The notes: a model not told the origin generated them from the letters alone. DNA of 64,000 bases from Epiperipatus broadwayi (GCA_028023455.1 JAQFVV010000018.1:4553800-4617799); one strand, 5' to 3'; positions 37,835 to 50,850 are shown, counted from the stretch's first letter. Made by a program: numbers and translations.

Positions 37835-39340
37835 ACAATATATATGATTAAACAATGCACATAAGGGGAAGAAGTGGAAAGAAATTTTAATATTTCAATA
37901 TAAACATAATCCTTAGTCAGAATTTTCCATTTCCATTGAACACTATCTGTAATTTATCACAAAATTTTCCTTATACTTAAAAGTTGAGTTCACTGATGAG
38001 AATATGTTCAATTTTTTTTCTACTTGCAAAATTTTTATTAAGAGTAATATTCATAACTTGCATTTGAATATTAACCACCTTTTTTTAATACACAGATATT
38101 TCCATTCGGGTTTATTTTTAACATATTTTAATTATCTTGATAATCATATCTTTAGCTTTGTCACAACTGATTTTTCTATTATTCATGTATCTATTCCATT
38201 TTAGTCTTTCATAAATATGATGACATTTAGAAAGTATATGTATTTGATCTTGCTTAATCCTACATATTAGTTCATTCCTCCTGCTATGATATTTCTTTGT
38301 AAAACATTGGTATACATATACATTTTTTTCTTTCCATTGGTTTATTATTTTCTTATCATAATGATTTTAGAATACTCCCTCAAATTTATTGATGGTCATT
38401 TTTAGCCAGCAGAGATTTCCATTGTTTTAGCCATTCATCTTACTGAAAACTTGCTATTATAAAATTTGAAATTCTTAAATTAATTATCCTTAATTACTTG
38501 GTTTTTTTTTTAAAAAAAAAAGATTTAAAAAATTTCAGAAATTTTTTTTTAACAAAACAAAACTCAGTTACTTAGTTTATATTTTTCTGATCTGTAACTG
38601 ATTTCTTTCATCCAAAAAAAAAACATTTTCAACTAAATATCATGTTCTTGCTCATGTATTTCAAATTGTGCATTCTCATTGGTTAATTTCCCCCTTCTTT
38701 GATTCTGAATATTTAATGACTTGCTTTTAGCTGAACTATTTTTAAAAACAAATATTATCTTTTTAAAATATTTATTAGTATAAAAAAATAATACTTTTTA
38801 GGAACTGAATAAAATACAATTTAAATAATTTTCATTATATTTTGTTTACACATATTAACTTCAAAATTAATCCTATGAACTTTTAATCACAATATTCAGA
38901 AAATAGGTTGATCATTTATGTTAGAAATTAACTTAAGATTTTATTGGAAACAGTTGCTGGTAAATAGTCCCAAATACACACAGACATAATTATTCATTTA
39001 TATAATGCACATTTGCCTTTATCAAATTAAGTTTGAATTCCCTTATCATTTTAATTACTATCAAATGATTCTTTATTATAAAATATTATTAACTTATAGT
39101 TGTTTTTTATTTTATCATTTAGATATCTTTAAAAATAAATATCTTAACAATATTTAACTTTTATACTAGTTTAAATTATTTAAGTCCAAGTTTAAATTCT
39201 AAGGTAATTGAAACACTATTATTTTTCACAATTTAATAAGTGAATATGATTATTATTATTTTTAATTTTGTTTTATAAAATTTAAAATTATATGTAATAT
39301 AGTTTATTCCCAATTTATTTTTATGATGGAGTGTACTAAT
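37835..39340. other. AT-rich spacer, nothing recognised
   Basis: No supported gene or repeat family. The short plus frame at 38004-38204 is Phe/Ile/His-rich chance translation. Confidence 0.5.
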
Positions 39341-39347
39341 AAAAAGA

Positions 39348-39355
39348 AAAGGGCA

Positions 39356-39395
<40 letters not shown>

Positions 39396-39448
39396 CTATA
39401 TATATATATATATATAGTGCCCTTTATCTATATATATATATATATATA
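39348..39448. repeat. AT array framed by a short inverted repeat
   Basis: AAAGGGCAC (39348-39356) and GTGCCCTTT (39417-39425) bracket a (TA)n run with one TTTC interruption; a second TA run follows. It would extrude readily as a cruciform. Confidence 0.8.
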
Positions 39449-39449
39449 A

Positions 39450-41585
39450 AGAGAAAATAAAGATTGATAATAATAAATTAGGAAGTGTTAACAACTATAA
39501 AAGCATTGATCAGTTTATTAATATTGATAGAAACACACAATGAATGAAATTAATCATAGAATAAATTTGGGTAGAGTGCTTTTCATAAAATTAACTTACA
39601 TATTTAAAATGAAGGGTTTTAATGACTTTTAATAATCATTTATATGAATCTGTGTTTAGAACACTTAAAAAAAAAATCAATGCAAAAATTTAAGATTACA
39701 TTATAAAATTTCCAGAGAAATATTTTGAGAATATTAAAAAAAATGCAAAAGTAAATTACATAGGTATCATTGATAACATTAAAAGAATTAAATGGCTGAA
39801 ATGGAATTGGGCTAAGCTTTCCTAAAAGAAATGATAATAGATGTAGTTACAGTCTTAAACAGGGTCTTGGAAGTTTATAAAAGATCAGGAAAGAAACAAT
39901 GTCTTAGATGGATGATTGAGACAAAATGTTTATTGGTGTAATGTAGTGAAATAAAACTAATTGGAGAAATCTTTATTTTGTAGTAGTTTGATAATAATTG
40001 AATGATGATTTATAATTTATGTTTGTCAATTTTGATACAGTAAGTTTGCTTTGAAGTAAAAGTCTGGATTTATAGTATGCAATAAAAGAATTCTGAATTA
40101 CATATACATGTTTCATAAATATATGCAATGTATTAAAAATAATACAATGGTTTGTTGCACCAAAGTTCATATAAAATTGGGCATCAAAAGTAACAGGGTT
40201 GAGCTACTAATCCATGGATCTTGAGTTTAAAAGATTCTATGCAAAAATAGTTCTAATGTTTTATTATATAACTTATCTTACTTGCTTTTTAAGAATAGAA
40301 GACATTTTCTTATGATTACAGAAATCTTAAATATGTATAAATATGTTAAAATGTATTATAAGTTGACTATTTAAAGTTGAAAAATTCTAACAAGTTCTGC
40401 TTTAAGTAAATTATATCATTACTTTTACTAAAAGCATGAATTTTTAAAAGATTAAATGCATTAGCAAAATGATTTTAAAAACGTTTATTAAAATAATGGA
40501 AAATTATTTTTATTACAAATAACTTTTTGTTGTTTTATTTTGTTTTTAAATAAAAATAATTGACTCTAGTTATTAAAACATTTTTTTAAATTTTAATTCC
40601 AAAATTATATCGAAATTTTTGGAATTAAAATTTAAATAAATACAAATATGAAACGGCTTTTATTTATTTCTTTATAAATTTAAGATTTGTAATGCACTCG
40701 TTAAAGTTATGTTATGCATAAGCAATACCACTAAGTTGAAAATTTTCACATAAATCCTTTTTCTAGTTTTGGAAAAGTCATTATTAAATGGTAAAAATAA
40801 AAATAAAAATTAAAAAGTATTTCTGCATATAATGTATTATAATAAATAGTTGTTGAATAGTATTTTTAAAAAATTATGTTGCTTAAAAAGGTTATAAGAT
40901 TTGAATATAAATTTATTGCTTACTTTCATTATGATTATAACCATAATTTATTTTATTTATTTAAACGGCCAAATGATCCATTTATGAATATATTAATATA
41001 GTGAAGTCACACTACCTCATTTATAGTTATCCAAAAAAGAATGTAAATAAACAAAAAGTAGAAACAGTAAAATTTATAAATGTTATAAATGTTATAAAAG
41101 TGGCAGCAACCATTTTCATCTTGAAGCACTGATTTACATGAAAACAAATTTTATAATTTGCTTTTTTTTCTTCTTTTTAAATTTCGATGACAAAGTGTTT
41201 TCTAAGCTAAAAGCTAATAAACATTTATTAATATTAAGAAAGATTTCCAAGTATTATTCTTAACAAAAATAAAAGTAATGATTTAGTAGTGGCAGGAAAA
41301 AAAATTATAGGTTGTCGAATTGCATCAGAAAATGTAGTTTGAAGAATATCAGGCAATTTAAAATGAGTAAAAGCAAGTAGAGATAACTGTCTATAAGAAT
41401 AAAATATATAAGAAAAAAAAATATTATCCAGAATATATTTAATTGAAATAAAAATCTTTCATATTCATTTTCATTTTAAAAAATAAAAATACCCTCCATT
41501 AAGGGTTTTATTTATTTTTTTGAATTTATTCACACAAATAAACACATGTAAATATGCCCTTTAAAAAATTTTGTTTATATTACTA
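39450..41585. other. AT-rich spacer, nothing recognised
   Basis: No coding or repeat structure supported. Confidence 0.5.
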
Positions 41586-41589
41586 TATA

Positions 41590-42059
41590 TATGATCACTA
41601 GATGGAGCTTACCAATAGCTCTAAATCAAGCTTTATTTTATAAGTGCCAAAAGAGAAAGAATTCAAAATCTCTATCAGGGTCATCTCTCCAGACCAATTA
41701 GTTTTGAGCTTGTGGCTCACCTCAGTAATGCTGGAACTCTAGAAAGTAGATCTAAAATACTAACCCAAAAGTCAGCACTTATAAAACATGTTTCTATCAA
41801 TTTGAAAGCATGAACTTTTCAGACACATAAATGTCTTCAAATCCAGCCTTACAAACCAGATAGCTATATGTATCTGAATTTAGCTCAGTTTCACCCTATA
41901 ATAATAGCCTCTGCAATATAGCATCACAAAAGCATTTAAAGGTACACTTATAATAATTAAAACAAGTCATAAATTTCATAACTTGCTTTTAAACTTGCAT
42001 TTTGTGATCACTAAATGGAGCTTAAAATCAAGCTTTATTTATGTGCCAAAAAGGAAAGA
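41590..42059 (-). repeat. Unnamed ~395-bp tandem repeat, inverted units
   Basis: This is the reverse complement of the repeat at 44229-44703, for example GATGGAGCTTACCAATAGCTC, GAGCTTGTGGCTCACCT and AAACATGTTTCTATCAATTTG. One whole unit is followed by a partial one that ends at about 42059, where the orientation flips. The family is not one I recognise. Its head-to-tail arrangement with long units suggests a satellite-like or short tandem element. Confidence 0.75.
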
Positions 42060-42262
42060 ATTTACATGTTTAAAAAGTTCATGCTTTCAAATTGATAGAA
42101 ACATGTTTTATAAGTGCTGACTTTTGAGTTAGTATTTTAGATTTAGTTTCTAGAATCCCAGCACTCCACTGAGGTGAGCCACAAGCTTGAAACCAATTGG
42201 TCTGGAGATAGAGATCCCCAATAGAGATTTTGAATTCTTTCTCTTTCAGCACTTATAATATA
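42059..42262 (+). repeat. ~395-bp repeat, unit split by a LINE (left part)
   Basis: Direct-orientation unit beginning near ACATGTTTAAAAAGTTCATG and broken after CTTGATGTA. The intact unit at 44306-44703 continues after CTTGATGTA with GAGCTATTGGTAAGCTCC, and its continuation here is found at 44229, on the other side of the LINE. Confidence 0.7.
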
Positions 42263-42372
42263 AATCTTGATGTAATATGATGTACTATGGCTTCTCCTTA
42301 AACTAAGTCAAGAATAACTCAGCAATTATGCCAAAAGAAACCTGTTAGCCACTTTATTTTCCATTCCCCATT

Positions 42373-42564
42373 CTAAGTTTTCCCATATTCTGCTTCATCC
42401 CATTTCCACAACATAATCTTTGTCAACTCTATGGCCTTTATATCTAAATCTCTCTTATCTTTTCCCAAACCCAGCATAAAAACCAATAATCCACTTTCTG
42501 TATAATCACTTTTTTCATATTTATTCCTCCATAACTTCATTATATGTACCCTTTCTGTTTTCAA
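42373..42564 (-). pseudogene. LINE C-terminal tail fragment
   Basis: A short frame with MKLWRNKYEKSDYTES and MLWKWDEAEY. It follows the RT in the correct order and strand with similar composition, so I take it as the end of the LINE protein. I recognise no domain in it. Confidence 0.4.
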
Positions 42565-42675
42565 GCATTTACATTAAATTAACAAATGCCTAATATTTTC
42601 CATTCCTTCCTTACACAATTTACCAACTAAATCACCCATATTTTTTCATTTACATGTATTTGCTAAAGATCCCAT

Positions 42676-42984
42676 TCAAGCCTTAAACAATAAACTACTT
42701 TCCTTATTATTATCATATATTAACTCGCACCTAATATTCTGTTTACTTCTACATATATTTAAACTCTTTTTACTCTCCATACTAGTTCTCCATCTCTCTA
42801 ATTCCCTATTCTTTATTAATAAATCTATTCTTTTATCCCATTCCTTACCAATATAATACTCAACAATCCTCCTAACACAATCATACCATCTTTTGTACAA
42901 ATATACTGATATAAATTCTGTATCCAAATCTTTTGCATACCACATTACCTTTCTCACCCATCTTCTTGCCTGCCCTTTACTCAT
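42676..42984 (-). pseudogene. LINE post-RT fragment
   Basis: A 102-codon minus frame, Trp/Arg/Tyr-rich (RRWVRKVMWYAKDLDTEF), lying between the RT thumb region and the element's 3' end. Its position and codon style tie it to the LINE. There is no recognised domain. It would include any C-terminal nucleic-acid-binding region, but no clear zinc knuckle is visible. Confidence 0.5.
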
Positions 42985-43273
42985 AACCCAATTAAATACT
43001 ATTTGGCTATTATTTTATTATCCATAAACTGCAATCTATCATATATTTTCATTTTACTTTTTGCATCTCTCATATAAAAACTTGACTATCCCATTTCTCC
43101 TTTAATTGCCTCCTTTGCTGTCCATAAATCTGCATCTAATGTATGTCTTCCTACTTCCCTTTGAACTTTTTCTAAGTAATACATTACCATATGTTAACCT
43201 GCTACGGCAACTCCCTTCCATATAATTCTAGCTGCATTATATTTATTATATGAAAACACTGTTAATTTCTTTA

Positions 43274-43597
43274 TCAATCCCTTCTTTTTTTTGCTTCATT
43301 TATCAGTTTTTTCTCCCATTCATACAAACAATTTTTTTGATTACTTAAAATAATTCCCAAATAACTATATCTATTCACCACACTTAACTTAATATCTCCC
43401 AATAAAAATTCTACATCTTCTCTTTTCCCAGTACTAACCATTATTATATTTGATTTTTTTTGACTAAATTTAATCCCCATCTCTTTACCCATCCTTGCAC
43501 ATGTCCTCAGCAGAACTTCCATATCTTCTCTTCTTTCTGCACACAAAGATATATCATCTGCAAAAAAAGACCTGTCAAAATATACACTCCTTACCAC
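43274..43597 (-). pseudogene. LINE RT catalytic-box fragment (FADD intact)
   Basis: The frame contains SFFADDISLCAE (residues 10-21; catalytic aspartates 14 and 15), GIKFSQKKSNII (GLxxNxxKS-type block) and NRYSYLGIILS (YLGxxL block). These are RT motifs C, D and E of a non-LTR element. Motif B lies just upstream in another frame, across a frameshift near 43600. The ATG is internal. Confidence 0.8.
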
Positions 43598-43924
43598 CTA
43601 TTAACAGTATCTCTATCCATCTTCCTAATCTTTCTATTGCTCTTTCCATTTCACTCAAATACAGCACAAAAAAAATAGGTAACATAGGGCATCCTTTTCT
43701 TATTCCCACCCCATTTTTAACTTTAACTTGATTCTATATTTCCTAAATGACATATATAATAATTACTTTCATATAATTTCTTAATAATATCCACTAAAGC
43801 TTCATCCATTCTCAAATTTACTAAACTTATCGATAATCTATTTCTATTTACTCAATCATATACCTTCTCTATATCTATAAAACTCATATGTAAAACTTTA
43901 ATAGGTGTTGATATTAAACATGCA

Positions 43925-44078
43925 CACACTATATAATTCAAAACTTTAAAATAATATAATATATTGAATAATTATATAAATAATAATAAATTTTGTTGAA
44001 TCTTCAAACGTTTTCGAAGGCATAACCTTCATTATCAAGTAGTACAAACTCTCTCTTCATTTTTTCATGATGTACTAA
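43925..44078 (-). mobile_element. PLE-terminal-repeat-like insert inside the LINE
   Basis: This ~150-bp AT-rich block interrupts the LINE between its RT motif 0-1 region and motif A, with AACATGCA on both sides (43917-43924 and 44078-44085) as a possible target duplication. On the minus strand it contains a perfect GAAGG-TTATG-CCTTC hairpin followed by GAAAAC and then a TTGAA/TTCAA mini-hairpin, preceded by ACTTGATAAT. That is the hammerhead-like layout seen at 10.5, 23.4 and 50.7 kb, with a degenerate core. No protein is encoded. Confidence 0.5.
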
Positions 44079-44228
44079 CATGCAAATATGTGACAAAACC
44101 GGGAAAAATATGCAAATAAGAATCATATATAACTGTCTATATAACTGTCTACCTGAATTTCTACTCATATCCATAAGTTGTGTAATTACAAATAAACCAT
44201 CTCCTATATGCCTATCTCATCTAAAACC

Positions 44229-44703
44229 TATTGGTAAACTCCATCTAGTCATCATAAAATGCAAGCTTAAAAGCAAGTGTGACTTATTTTAATTATTATA
44301 AGTGTACCTTTAAATGCTATATTCCAGAGGCTATTACTATATGATGAAACAGCTCAATTCAGATCTATATAGCTATCTGGAATGTAAGGCTAGATTTGAA
44401 GACATTTACATGTCTGAAAAGTTCATGCTTTCAAATTGATAGAAACATGTTTTATAAGTGCTGTCTTTTGAGTTAGTATTTTAGATCTAGTTTCTAGAGT
44501 CCCAGGGTTTTATTTAGGTGAGCCACAAGCTCAAAACCAATTGATCTGAAGGTAGTGGCCCCCAATAGATATTTTGAATTTTTTTTCTTTCGATACTTAT
44601 AAAATAAAGCTTGATGTAGAGCTATTGGTAAGCTCCATCTAGTAATCATAAAATACAAGCTTAAAAGCAAGTTATGAAATTTATGACTTGTTTTAATTAT
44701 TAT
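44229..44703 (+). repeat. ~395-bp repeat: rest of split unit plus a full unit
   Basis: 44229-44305 continues the unit broken at 42262. A full unit then runs to about 44703. The TATTGGTAA(A/G)CTCCATCTAG block recurs at 44228 and 44622, fixing the period at about 394 bp. Differences between units are substitutions and small indels. Frames over it are short and not protein-like. Confidence 0.75.
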
Positions 44704-44709
44704 ATATAC

Positions 44710-47700
44710 ATATATTGTAACATTTCTATTACATGGCATACAATAACATAGTGTATGTGCACAAATATATATATATATATAAAGTAGAAAGGAAAAATAG
44801 AAATAAACACAGACAAAAAAATTTGTCGATATTTTTTACATATCATGGGAATAATAATAACTATAAACAGTTAAATAATTATGAATGTAAAATAAAATTT
44901 CATTATGAAATTAGTAGTTAAAAGGGTCTAAATAAATATTACTATTCTGATTTTGAAATTAAAGACAAGCATGTTTCATGTTAAAAACAATTTCTATTAT
45001 CTATTTTGCAATCTTTTTAATTAATTGGTAAATTTCTATTTATGTAGAAATCTTTGTATATCATACTTTGATAATAAAAAAATTAAAGTTGCTTTCAAAA
45101 AATTAAAATTGTTTTTAATCATGATAAAAAGATAACAGTTTTTAATTTAGTGGGTTTTTTTTACTTCTGGTGACCATATAAAAAGAGTTGATAAAAAGAA
45201 TAGTTTAGTTGGCTGGAAGTTTTTGGGAAGAGTTGGCTAATAGTTTGCTGTAGTTTATAGTAATTAAATTGAGTCAGAATAATTGGCTAGCATAATAGTC
45301 AAGAGTAGGTCAGAAAACTACGATGAAGATGTAAGAATACAAGAAGAGCATGGCCAGGATTGTGGAGTTTGAATTCATATGAAGAAAATGGCCCATTTTT
45401 TGTGTTTCATAGCTATAAATGTGATCTAAAAGAGCTATCTTATTCTAGACAGTAGCTATCTTATTCTAGACAGTTGCTTGCCTGAAGTCTGCCAACCCTA
45501 GTCAGAAGGAAACTGATCAATGCTAACAAATTACCTGATTATTCTTTTCCTGATGATGACAATCCTGAACTATACCTGTTTCACTAAAAAAAACTAGAAG
45601 AATTAAATTGTATATATGCTGATGTATCTAAATGCATCATGTTGTAATTCTATAGAGTGGGTTTTTTTAAATAATTTGTTTAAAAGACATTTTAAAATCT
45701 TTTTAGATTAATTTAAATGCATTATAACTAAAAGAAACCCGTGATAGTGATACATATATAGAGAAAATAGTTTTAAATCATTTGAAATCTATATTTTTTA
45801 AAAAAATAACAATGCAAGTAATAACTTTGCATGGATTAAAAATCAAAAAAAAAAAAAACAAGAATCAATTCATTGACAATGATATTTTAAAAGAAAAAAG
45901 ATTTCCAAAAATCTTTTAGACTAAAAAGAACATTTTAAATTTAATAAGGTTGATAATCAATCAACAAAATTACCTGTCAAAAAATGAATATTTTTCATGC
46001 TTTTTATATACACATGTACATGTGAATTTTATGTATAGTATTCATATTGAAATTAATTATGAAAGATGTTAATAATTTTATTATTTTGATAAATTCAAAT
46101 ATGATAAAAAATAAATTTTATTTATAGAGTTATGACAATATTAAATAATAAATTATACTACACAATTGACATGTATATCTATTTGATGTAAAACTAATAT
46201 AAGGTATTTATATTATTTAAAAGTAATAACTTGAGATTTTTATTTTATGACAATTCAAATATGTTTAGAAATTATTGTCAGCTGTATGTCTGCATATATA
46301 TATATATATAAATGATTATCAAGTAATCACGTAAAATTTAATCATTTCTTAATTTTATTAAATATCAATTGAAATATATTTATTGAATAATATAAAATGC
46401 ATCTGTGTGCTAATCTATATATGTGTTGTATGTAAACCCATTAAGAAATATACAATAAATCAATGTAATGATTTGAATTTTGTATATTAATAATGTAAAT
46501 CACAATGTGATAATTTTTTATTTTGTATATTAATCAAAATCAGAAGTTTTTATATGTGTATAGCCATATTCTAAAGATTTTAATTTCAATTTATTTTTAT
46601 TCATATTAATAAACCTGTATTTCATTGTTAAAATTATTGCAGTGACTGAATTCTAAAACAAGTTTATAATATTGTATGTTTGCATCATCTCTTGATTACA
46701 ATCACAATAATAGAGCTTGTATTTTCTGAACTAAATCCAAACATAACAGTCTGATATATAAAAGGGGATGTATATTTTAGTTTATGAGTATCCAGATGAT
46801 GATGATTTTGATTGGCATAATGATTATACTCATCAAAGTCCATGCATTATATTTAATTGAGTTTAGTCTCTATTAGAAATTAAGGTTATAGTTGGCCAAT
46901 ATATTAAAGGTACTAAGTGGTCTGGGCATTGATGATGATCAGCAGGTTTTAATATCTCAGCATTATTGGTTTTTATGGTTATATCTTTAGATAGATTAGC
47001 ATTTATGTTTAAATAATTGCCCCAAGTTGGCCAAGACTAAGTAGTTGGCCTAGTCTTCAGTAAATCCATTTCAAATTCAGTCACCAGATTGCCTTTTGCT
47101 TTATTGTGATTGTTGGTCATTCATGATGATGGATGATTATTTCTTTTGAGTATTAGTAGTACTTACTTAAATTTATTGATAATGCTGGTTGATATATAGT
47201 TAATTATACTTTTAGTTGCTCTAAGGAATTAACTGGGCTGATCTCTCAGAGAGAGATCCAAATCTCTCATGCTGTAAAATTTTATACTTTAAATTAATTT
47301 TAATTAAAATATTTTATTACTTGGAGTTGATGATGATAACCATCACCCAAGTTCACCATCTAATTTTCATCTTTTTATACTATGTATAGTTTAATGGTCA
47401 GAATTGTATATTCATATATCAAAACCTAGAGTCCTGGTAAAACATATTTTGGGTGATTGATATGGAATAGGAGTCTCAAATCCAACCAAGTTTCAACCTA
47501 TCTACCAGCACTCCATGATTTAGCACTCCATGGATAACATTCCTGAGTTTACCTACAAGTTCCATTTCATCTGCAATCATTTTCTGAACAGGGAATGGAA
47601 TGAGACTCTAAAATTTATCACACATGTAACACAAATGGGTTAACTTGAGATAAAATAAATTCAACTAAGAAGTAGGTAATATCAATGCTATAATTATTGC

Positions 47701-48534
47701 ATAATTTAAATGTAATTAATTAATAATTTAATTGGATTGGAATGTGGTAAAAATGATCATAGAGACTATGTACATTTAGGTTTATTATATAGTTGGTAAC
47801 AAGTGACATAATATAATGCAAATTACAATTGGATAATGATTAAAATATAATTAATTACCCACTATTAGGTATTATACAATTAGATAGGTCAATTAACATA
47901 ATACAGTGTCAATGATTTATTTTGAATGAATCTAATAACCTTTGTGCTTTATGGCCAATTGATGTCTATGACAGTTAACATGCCAGATATCAAATTGTTA
48001 TTATGGTCTGCTGAATGATGGAGGTTTTAAGGTGATAACTGGAGACATATTATCTGCTACAGAATTTCTATTGCTGTATATTTAACCTAAGTAAATTAAG
48101 ATTTGAGTATATTAAATAATTTCAAAAGATGATGCAAATCATGATTTACCACACTGAAGTTTCTTATGGTTTCAGACAAATGCATGAATCATTATAGTAC
48201 ATGGGAATAAACTGACTAAATTAGCCTTACTTGTTGTTCATTCTCAGCAATTACTAAACTTATCAGAGATTAGACATTGCAGATGAGAAGTTACTTCCAC
48301 ATATAAGATGTGTAATTCATTTGAAACAGAAGCTTTCTAATGAATTAATCTGAAATATATGAAAGTTTGGAACTCAGTTAGGCTATTCAAAAATGTCCTG
48401 TGTTGTACCCCTGTTGCATATTTGGTGCTCCTACCTAAACAATTAGGCCCCTGGGTGATTTGTGTTCACCATTATGTGGGAAGCCAATAACTGGGTTTTT
48501 TTTTGCCATTGACCCATAAGGTTTAGCAAGGTAG

Positions 48535-48535
<1 letters not shown>
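44710..48535. other. AT-rich region, nothing firmly recognised
   Basis: A 21-bp tandem duplication (AGCTATCTTATTCTAGACAG at 45433 and 45454) is the only clear structure. The part from 46.7 to 48.5 kb is rich in GATGAT and looks like a decayed element, but no frame or motif supports an assignment. Confidence 0.45.

Positions 48536-48538
<3 letters not shown>

Positions 48539-48620
<82 letters not shown>
48539..48620. repeat. (AT)n microsatellite
   Basis: About 82 bases of pure alternating AT. Confidence 0.97.
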
Positions 48621-48624
<4 letters not shown>

Positions 48625-50208
48625 AGTTCTCATTAGCAATGCACCAATATAATATAACAATTATAATAGAAATAATTATGTTTGCCTATGAAATCATGAG
48701 AAAACCCCTGTGATACCAACACAAGCCACTTCAGCAAACAAGTATTGAAAGTTAATATAACAATAAAATAGGCTAAGTAAAAAATAATAGTTCTTGTCCA
48801 ACAAATAATTGATCAATATTATCAATCATATTTTATATTGGGGTGTATATTTTAGGGGGTTAAAATTAATAATTATAAAATAAACACTCATAATATATAT
48901 TTATGATTAGCATTACTTATTGTCTAAAATAAACTTTATATGATACTTCATACTTTTAGCATTGGCAGACCAAAATATTTATTACAGACCAAATTTCACA
49001 TCAAAGTTGAACATTATAACAATTGCAAGGCAATGAAACATTATGATTAAGAAACCCAATTTTGAAACAGTGAGTAAGATTTAAGTAACAAATTGTTATT
49101 TGTAATTACTAGCTTGAAGATAGAATAATAATATCTCTATTACAAATTTACTATACTTAAGACACACTATTTTGAGTGGCATTTGGCATATTATCATATA
49201 CCTAAGAAAATAAAATCTCACTAGGACTTTTAATACATAATAGACATCACTGTGAGCATGAAAGCAAAGGATACATTATGTCTAATAGTATTATCATTAA
49301 TTTTCCATTATTAGTTTAAGTAAAATTAAAAGTTTTACAGATATTAAAAGTTAATTTCCAAAGAGTAAGACAACTTTACAGTTCAATTAAAGGAAAGGTT
49401 GTGGAACTTAGATTTACTTTGAATGTTCAGTGGAATTGATACAATAGCTATAGCTTTAGATTTCATAGCTAAAAGTTCATTTTACAGCTCTTTGTGATGA
49501 TATGGGGAATTTTACCTTTGCCTCATTGGTGGAAGCATTTCTGTTGATGACAAAATTTCTGGGTGGCAGGTAAAGCAATGATGATATTTCATAGGATAGA
49601 CAGCATATCTTTCAGGTGAAATGTCAGTGTGGTAGGTCTATTATGGGAACTTCCTCTAATCAATATGGCAGCTGGATGTTTTTCACACTTGGAGAACAGC
49701 AACTCCTGCCTCTTCTACTCAGATATATTAAAGATTAAACTGGCATGGATTCTGTTAGCAAATACTTACAAAACTTCACACAGTGTATTTTTACATAGGA
49801 AAAAGTGGCCTACATATATCTGCCTTCCATTAAATTATACATTTTAATAACAAATTTTTCCTCTAGCAAAACAAGCCATTAGCACATTAAGTTTTATAAT
49901 TTTAAGAATTAAAATAACTCCTATCTTTTCTATAGTTCATTTACAAGATGTTTTCAAGAATTTTTATTTTTCATTTCCATATAAGATTTTATTTTAAAAG
50001 TTGATTAAATGTTTTCTTTAGTGATAAAATATGTTTTGACCTATTGTTTTAATAACTTTTAACATCACTTAATACACCATACCAAACCAGATTTAAATTG
50101 TGTGACAATTTTACAAATTACTTTAGAAACCAATATCTTTTAAAATATAACAAAATTGCAAAATCAAAATATGTCTCATATATATGTATTGTGGTAATAT
50201 GTACAATC

Positions 50209-50245
<37 letters not shown>

Positions 50246-50725
50246 GCAATTTTAATAAATTGAGTTATAAATTAAATTATAAATCATACTTTGATTTTAA
50301 TAAAGCTATCTCTGTTAATCTATACGTGCTGATTACATTACTGACATTAATGCATACATATGTGAGTGACTGTACCTATATACTCATGTAGATATCTTTG
50401 ATGCACTTTTAGGATTTGTACCTGGCAAAGAATAGATTATAGGGTATATACCATAGTTAAATTGAATATGGAAAGGCAAATAGTCCATTTCAATATATAT
50501 ATATATATAGTACCAGGATCATATCCAGATGTGATAATCTCTACCAATGCAAAATTAGAGAAGCCATTGAGATACTTAAAAGGCCAGATTGTATCAATAA
50601 GCGAGATGATACATGTAAACTTCCTCCTATTTGGAAATTTTTTTTTTTAAAAAACATTCCTAAATTTAACATTTTTTGCTATTGGTGGAATTTTAACATT
50701 TTATTCAAATCAGTGATTGTAGCGC
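48625..50725. other. AT-rich spacer with a CA/TA microsatellite
   Basis: (CA)n(TA)n occupies about 50209-50245. The short plus frames around 49629-50391 do not look like protein and were left out. Confidence 0.45.
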
Positions 50726-50727
50726 CT

Positions 50728-50850
50728 CTACAACCGTCTTTCTACCTTTTATAACTCTGTAGATGGCTTGTGTGACCAAGTTGAAACGTCAGTATATTAA
50801 TATTAAAAGTTTTTAACATGGATGAACCCGCAAAATATGTATTTTATATA
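50728..50850 (+). repeat. Single-arm copy of the hammerhead-like repeat
   Basis: It matches the right arm of the palindrome at 10542-10661 almost base for base, from ACAACC(A/G)TCTTTCTACCTTT to the CCCGCAAAATATG end. The ribozyme-like core reads CTGTAGA (50757-50763), stem II GGCTTG/CAAGTT, then GAAAC and GTC (50783-50790). Relative to the 10.5-kb copy, a stem pair is changed from G-C to G-U, which keeps pairing, and GAAAC-GTC is better preserved here. No PLE protein is visible next to it, so it behaves as a solo terminal repeat. Confidence 0.8.

Larger units (their letters stand above)
42265..44228 (-). mobile_element. Non-LTR retrotransposon inserted in the ~395-bp repeat
   Basis: Minus-strand frames give LINE RT motifs in order. 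A FSRGRS-like region with FxITQLMD lies at about 44090-44225. Motif A is SFIDIEKVYD near 43890-43860, motif B GVGIRKGCPMLPIFFVLYL near 43710-43660, and the catalytic box SFFADDISLCAE is in 43597-43274. The thumb block NRYSYLGIIL follows, then a Trp/Arg-rich C-terminal part (42984-42676 and 42564-42373). Unlike the other LINEs in this window the FADD is intact. Stops and frameshifts are still numerous. It splits a repeat unit and is itself split at 43925-44078. The clade is uncertain. Confidence 0.75.

Noticed and set aside
43460-43731. Plus-strand frames of 72 and 78 codons
   Set aside because: Antisense shadows of the minus-strand LINE protein.
46700-48500. Decayed coding element in the GATGAT-rich region
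   Set aside because: Several patches look less random, but I found no run of collinear motifs on either strand.
48539-48620. Replication origin or matrix-attachment site at the AT array
   Set aside because: Pure (AT)n is common in this window and gives no specific evidence for either.
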